Of a DNA stretch of 64,000 nucleotides, positions 60,492-64,000 are shown in pieces; positions within the stretch are counted from its first letter, which is position 1; each line of letters opens with the position of its first letter. The translations under genes and the position numbers were made by a program. Origin of the DNA: Ardenticatenaceae bacterium (lineage in GTDB: Bacteria; Chloroflexota; Anaerolineae; Promineifilales; Promineifilaceae); contig JACKBN010000002.1 in the NCBI GenBank assembly GCA_020634565.1, forward strand, positions 248,001-312,000, written 5' to 3'. Under the pieces are notes generated by a model. It was not told the DNA's origin. It made no database searches and was given only the letters and a program-made list of their open reading frames with translations.

Positions 60492-61052
60492 CTAACCTAG
60501 TCTTAGTTTTTCCTCCAAAAAACTTTCTAGATGCCGCAGTTGCTGTTTATCAATGCCTTGCTTAGGGATAATTATGGCTGATCCCACGCTAACATACACA
60601 AATATATGATCAGCTGTTAAAGACATTTTTTCAACAACTTCCCAGGTGTGTTTACATTCAAAATACTCATTGCGCACGGTTATAGTATTTGAATCTAAAA
60701 TAAGCTCTTGATAACCTAACAAGGCTAGATTTTTGCCTTGGGAATAAAGGTTTCTTGCTCTCGTTCTTAAAGAGCGCTGGGTCGATCTTGGGATGAAAGC
60801 ATAAATCAGCAAGCCAGGACCGACGCAAAGCAGAGATATGAAAATACCGAGCAAATAACGAGATGATGAATTTGAGTCATCTGTGAATGCAGGGAGAGCA
60901 AAAACTATTCCTCCGAGGATAAATGGGGCTAGCACCAAGAGTCTTTCTCTTCGGAATCTTTTTTGGAGACTTTCCGATTTTAGAAAGTAGTCTTCGTTAA
61001 ATGCTACCAAATCTTCGATTTCGACCGTGTAATTTGTAATTAGTGAAGTCAC
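60492..61052 (-). CDS. YcxB-like membrane protein
   Basis: 186 residues from GTG 61052; AGAAGG is 11 bases upstream. The earlier TTG at 61103 has no ribosome site. It starts with ITNYTVEIEDLVAFNEDYFLKSESLQKR, the YcxB pattern, has two helices (LLVLAPFILGGIVFAL and LLGIFISLLCVGPGLLIYAF), then a soluble part with LILDSNTITVRNEYFECKHTWEVVEKM. Function in the family is unknown. Base composition is clearly more AT-rich than its neighbours, and it has no octamer, so it may be acquired. Confidence 0.75.
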   Translation of the reverse strand: MTSLITNYTVEIEDLVAFNEDYFLKSESLQKRFRRERLLVLAPFILGGIVFALPAFTDDSNSSSRYLLGIFISLLCVGPGLLIYAFIPRSTQRSLRTRARNLYSQGKNLALLGYQELILDSNTITVRNEYFECKHTWEVVEKMSLTADHIFVYVSVGSAIIIPKQGIDKQQLRHLESFLEEKLRLG

Positions 61053-61199
61053 AGATAATTTGGCCTTCTGTAAGCGGGTTTTAGTGTACTGGCTATCGTG
61101 CAAAGATACTTTAGCAACGTAGTTGTGTCAATGGTGGTGTTGCCATTTCTTCTGTGATACTTTATACTCCTGATAATGTTTATTAATACGAGTATATGG

Positions 61200-61205
61200 T
61201 ATAAT
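61200..61205 (+). promoter_or_regulatory. Extended -10 box just before the integrase ATG
   Basis: TGGTATAAT ends 7 bases before the ATG at 61213. With a start point 6-8 bases after the box, the message would begin at the ATG, so it is probably leaderless. No ribosome site is present. Confidence 0.6.
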
Positions 61206-61212
61206 TCACAGC

Positions 61213-62256
61213 ATGACGCAGAAACACAACAAAACCCTCCCCTGCTCCGACCGGGAAATCCCCAATGAGCACCCATTTCCCCAACTGACGCTTTTCCTGC
61301 GCGAGGTTGGGCTTAACAGCGAGCGCACTGAGCGCGCGTACCGTGCTGGCCTGCGCGCCTTTGCCGACTGGCTGCAAACCCACGGTCCGTGCCACGATCT
61401 GGCAGAAACCTGGCCGCTGGACCCCGCACCGCTGCAAACAGCCGATGTGCTGTCGTTTCGCAGCTGGCTGCTGGCCAATCGGGCCATGGCCACCACCACC
61501 ACGTACATTGCGGCCGTTCTCAACTATCTCCACTTTTTGGACGGTATTGATCAGCTACCCGAGGGCATTCAGCTAGGCAAACTGGCCCAGCAGCGCAGAC
61601 GGCGACGCGTGGAGCGCAATCAGGCCGCTTCCGTCGTCGATTTGGACGAGGCGCGCCAGAAGATGCCACAGGTGGTCGGCTACTACAACAATACCCCCCT
61701 GCCCCCGCACAACGATGTGTACAATCGGCGACTGTCGCTGCTGCGCAATCGGGCGTTGGTGACGCTGCTTTACTCCACAGCTGCACGTCTATCCGAAATT
61801 TTGGCGCTTAATCGGACCCAGGTGGGCAACGGCCGTTCCCAAACCGCCACCATCATCGGCAAAGGCCAGCGCCCGCGCACGCTGCACATCATGCCCTATG
61901 CCCAGGAAGCGCTTCAAGCCTACCTGCGCGAGCGCACCGATAGCAATCCCGCTCTGTTTGTCTCCCACAGCCGCAACGCCCACGGGGCGCGCCTCACGCA
62001 ATCCGGCGCACACAACGTCGTCAAGAAGGCGGTCAAAGCGCTGCGGCTGGAACCGTCGCTCTCCGCCCACGATTTTCGCCATTACCGCGCCACCCAACTG
62101 CTGCGTGACGGCATGCCGCTGGAGGTCGTCCAGGAACTGCTGGGCCATGCCGATGTCTCTACAACTCGCTCCATTTACGCGCCAGTGCTGGGCGTGCAGC
62201 TGGTGCGCGAATGGCTGGACAATGTGGATCAACCGCCGCAAGATGTCAGTGAGTGA
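61213..62256 (+). CDS. Tyrosine recombinase/integrase
   Basis: 347 residues. The N-terminal SAM-like domain (NEHPFPQLTLFLREVGLNSERTERAYRAGLRAFADWLQ) binds the core site. The catalytic part has Arg in TAARLSEILALNRTQ, Lys region in IIGKGQRPRTLHI, HDFRHYRATQLL (His, Arg), LGHADVSTTRSIY (His and nucleophile Tyr), so all five residues are kept. XerC/XerD-like in size. It stands alone, not in a phage or transposon. The 61-bp repeat copy 6 begins 4 bases past the stop. Role could be chromosome dimer resolution or an old integrative element. Confidence 0.92.
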   Translation: MTQKHNKTLPCSDREIPNEHPFPQLTLFLREVGLNSERTERAYRAGLRAFADWLQTHGPCHDLAETWPLDPAPLQTADVLSFRSWLLANRAMATTTTYIAAVLNYLHFLDGIDQLPEGIQLGKLAQQRRRRRVERNQAASVVDLDEARQKMPQVVGYYNNTPLPPHNDVYNRRLSLLRNRALVTLLYSTAARLSEILALNRTQVGNGRSQTATIIGKGQRPRTLHIMPYAQEALQAYLRERTDSNPALFVSHSRNAHGARLTQSGAHNVVKKAVKALRLEPSLSAHDFRHYRATQLLRDGMPLEVVQELLGHADVSTTRSIYAPVLGVQLVREWLDNVDQPPQDVSE

Positions 62257-62259
62257 TAA

Positions 62260-62320
62260 AGATTGGACCAATTTGCTGGCAAGCGATTTGCACGAACCTC
62301 AACTGAAATTGGTCCAATCT
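62260..62320. repeat. TTGGACCAAT inverted repeat, copy 6
   Basis: 61 bp, exact 15-base arms (62260-62274, 62306-62320) with inner CAAGCGATTTGCA. It begins directly after the integrase stop. Its right flank AGGCGAA matches copy 2. Confidence 0.85.
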
Positions 62321-62532
62321 AGGCGAATCCTGATGCTATCTTCCCCTGGTGACAATGAACATGGGCAATGGTGACGTTTGTTACTACGGCCGTTTGCCCC
62401 CAAATTCTATACTCACCACGATGCGCATCCAGCATGCGCTGCTTTACACTGTTAACCCTCCCGTGGTTCTTCCAGGATGGCGACTATTATCGGAGGCCAT
62501 GGGAGGGTTACGCTTTTTTAGAGGAGTACAAG

Positions 62533-63627
62533 ATGGATTTTGGCGTACCACGAGAAGTCCGTGATTTAGAATCACGCGTGGGCCTGTCGCCAGCCGGGGT
62601 GTTTACTCTGGCCCGCGCAGGACACGCGGTGTATGTAGAAGCCGGAGCTGGTGTCGGCGCAGGCTTTTCTGATGAAGATTACCGGGATGCCGGTGGCCAC
62701 ATCGTCTACTCGGCTCAAGAAGCGTACGGCCGTGCCGATGTGGTGGCCAAAGTTACCCGTCCCACCGCCGACGAACACACGCTGTTCCGCCCCGGACAAA
62801 CTATTTTTTCGTTCCTGCACCTGCCCGTTTCCTCCCCAGATTTGCTAGAAGCGCTCACGGAACACGAAATTACGGCCGTTTCCTACGAATTAATCGAAGA
62901 AGCGGACGGCACCCGTCCGGTGTTGCTGCCTGCCAGCATCGTCGCCGGACGCATGGCCCCCATTGTGGCGGGTCGCCTGCTGCGCAGCGATTACGATGGG
63001 CGCGGCATTTTGCTCAGCGGCTTGCCGGGTGTGCCCGCAGCCGCTGTGGTCATCGTCGGTGGCGGCACGCTGGGCACCAATGCGGCCCGCGCCTTCATTG
63101 GCGTTGGCGCCGAGGTCACCGTGCTGGACACAGACCCCATCAAACTTCAGCGGCTGTACGACACGTTAAACGGCCGTATCACCACTATGTTTGCCAATGA
63201 ACTCAACCTGAAGCGAGCGGCTCGTTTTGCTGATGTGTTGATCGGTGCAGCCTCCAAATCTGGCCGCCGTGCGCCCACCGTGGTTACCCGCGAAATGGTC
63301 AAGCAAATGCGGCCCGGCTCTGTCATCATCGACTACGCCATTGACGAGGGCGGCTGTGTTGAAACTAGCCGTCCGACCACGCTGCGCAACACCACCTTTG
63401 TGGCCGAGGGCATCATTCATCACTGCGTGCCCAACATGACGGCGGCATACGGCCGTACCACCAGCTATGCCATCACCAACGCCGCCCTCCCCTACTTGCT
63501 CGCCGTTGGCGACGAGGATTTGCAGGCAGCCAGTGAACAAATGCCTGCCTTGGCCCGGGGTGTGACGTTGGTAAACGGCCGTTTGGTTCATCCAGAAGTC
63601 GCCCAGGCACTGGGCAAAACCATCTAA
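62533..63627 (+). CDS. ald: Alanine dehydrogenase
   Basis: 364 residues from ATG 62533, GAGGAG 6 bases upstream; the frame upstream of it is not protein-like. The start MDFGVPREVRDLESRVGLSPAGV and GHAVYVEAGAGVGAGFSDEDYRDAG match alanine dehydrogenase/PntA N-terminal domains. The Rossmann motif is VVIVGGGTLGTNAARAFIGVGAEVTVLD. It converts L-alanine to pyruvate and ammonia with NAD. The usual enzyme is about 370 residues, so this is complete. A CoA-transferase gene follows in the same direction after 67 bp. Confidence 0.92.
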   Translation: MDFGVPREVRDLESRVGLSPAGVFTLARAGHAVYVEAGAGVGAGFSDEDYRDAGGHIVYSAQEAYGRADVVAKVTRPTADEHTLFRPGQTIFSFLHLPVSSPDLLEALTEHEITAVSYELIEEADGTRPVLLPASIVAGRMAPIVAGRLLRSDYDGRGILLSGLPGVPAAAVVIVGGGTLGTNAARAFIGVGAEVTVLDTDPIKLQRLYDTLNGRITTMFANELNLKRAARFADVLIGAASKSGRRAPTVVTREMVKQMRPGSVIIDYAIDEGGCVETSRPTTLRNTTFVAEGIIHHCVPNMTAAYGRTTSYAITNAALPYLLAVGDEDLQAASEQMPALARGVTLVNGRLVHPEVAQALGKTI

Positions 63628-63694
63628 AAACAAATCGCAGAGTTGTTATCTCCGCGTTCTCCGCGCCCGCCGCGGTTAAAAAATGAGATTCACT

Positions 63695-64000
63695 ATGAAT
63701 TGGGAAAATATCTACCGTCGCAAAGTAACCGACGTTTCAACGGCACTTAGCCACATTCAATCCGGTCACCGCCTGTACGTGGGCGGTGGCGCTGGCGTGC
63801 CGGTGCTGCTCACCCAGGGGCTCACCGAAAAAGCACCCGATTTGCGCGATGTGGAGCTAACCCACATCCTCACCTTTGCCGAAGCGCCCTACGTTGCCCC
63901 GGAATACAGCGAAAACTTCCGCGTCAACGCCCTCTTTATCGGCTCCAACGTGCGCAAAGCCGTCGCCGAAGGCCGGGCTGACTTCACCCCTATCTTTTTG
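63695..64000 (+). CDS. Acetyl-CoA hydrolase/CoA-transferase family, N-terminal part
   Basis: 102 codons, cut by the right edge. The sequence starts MNWENIYRRKVTDVSTALSH and continues GHRLYVGGGAGVPVLLTQGL and LTHILTFAEAPYV, like 4-hydroxybutyrate CoA-transferase/acetyl-CoA hydrolase. The family moves CoA between short-chain acids. The active-site Glu lies beyond the window. It is downstream of alanine dehydrogenase, perhaps in one operon. There is only a weak purine-rich ribosome site. Confidence 0.85.
   Translation, partial: MNWENIYRRKVTDVSTALSHIQSGHRLYVGGGAGVPVLLTQGLTEKAPDLRDVELTHILTFAEAPYVAPEYSENFRVNALFIGSNVRKAVAEGRADFTPIFL

Noticed and set aside
61213..62256. Integrative element boundary at the integrase
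   Set aside because: No tRNA, no attachment-site direct repeat and no mobile cargo are visible; the neighbours are ordinary metabolic genes.
1..64000. CRISPR arrays, tRNA or rRNA genes
   Set aside because: No regularly spaced direct repeats, cloverleaf T-loop sequences or rRNA blocks were found on reading both strands; faint T-loop-like strings did not fold with matching acceptor arms.

Overview
The window is one stretch of bacterial chromosome with about 59 protein-coding genes and no tRNA, rRNA or CRISPR array that I can see. Gene families point to a Chloroflexota bacterium of the Anaerolineae/Caldilineae kind: an F420-type luciferase-like oxidoreductase, sugar ABC and LacI units, Ser/Thr-rich lipoprotein linkers, an EAD-TIR-SUMF1 protein and a multihaem cytochrome. 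That is inference from family content; no marker gene is present. The base composition is moderately GC-rich. The octamer ACGGCCGT (usually AACGGCCGTT) occurs about 80 times by my manual count, where about one is expected. It lies in genes and between them and resembles the HIP1 palindromes of cyanobacteria.

Layout. 1-7.6 kb: a leftward oxidoreductase series (DUF362 Tat lipoprotein, IorA/IorB-like molybdenum hydroxylase, double cupin, two paralogous aldo/keto reductases, SDR, cupin), divergent from an AraC regulator (7.8-8.7 kb). 8.8-11.2 kb: a secreted alpha/beta hydrolase behind a MerR-type promoter and a metallo-beta-lactamase-fold hydrolase. 11.2-18.6 kb: a rhamnoside-use locus (GH78 rhamnosidase, two permeases, binding protein, LacI regulator), nearly free of the octamer. 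19-29 kb: a leftward series of LLM oxidoreductase, VOC protein, SRPBCC protein, SDRs, GH1 glucosidase, aldo/keto reductases, CMD protein and MFS exporters, headed by a MerR regulator. The MerR gene's own 19-bp-spacer promoter shares its central palindrome with the one before the hydrolase at 10 kb.

29-40 kb: RNB ribonuclease, a repeat-bearing lipoprotein, membrane proteins, a PPOX-type flavoprotein, an ABA4-like protein with a LiaS/NarL-type two-component pair, and three secreted proteins including one with a phage tail-fibre (Peptidase_S74) domain. 40-44.5 kb: YggT, a DUF2383 fusion protein, a MerR-GyrI regulator, and an effector-associated/TIR/SUMF1-like protein, the best candidate for a conflict system. 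44.7-47.7 kb: a molybdenum hydroxylase whose fused [2Fe-2S] domain has lost seven of eight cluster cysteines and whose reading frame is broken twice.

47.8-57.7 kb: Ser/Thr kinase, 7TM-PAS histidine kinase, an octahaem HAO-family cytochrome with an internally duplicated membrane partner and a Crp/Fnr regulator, a methyltransferase, GlgB and a TauE-type exporter. 58-64 kb: ankyrin protein, GNAT, threonine aldolase, YcxB-like protein, tyrosine recombinase, alanine dehydrogenase and the start of an acetyl-CoA hydrolase/transferase gene.

Two families of intergenic inverted repeats (a 61-bp TTGGACCAAT family with six copies and an 81-88-bp TCCGAA...TTCGGA family with two) and several octamer-built hairpins fill the gaps between genes.
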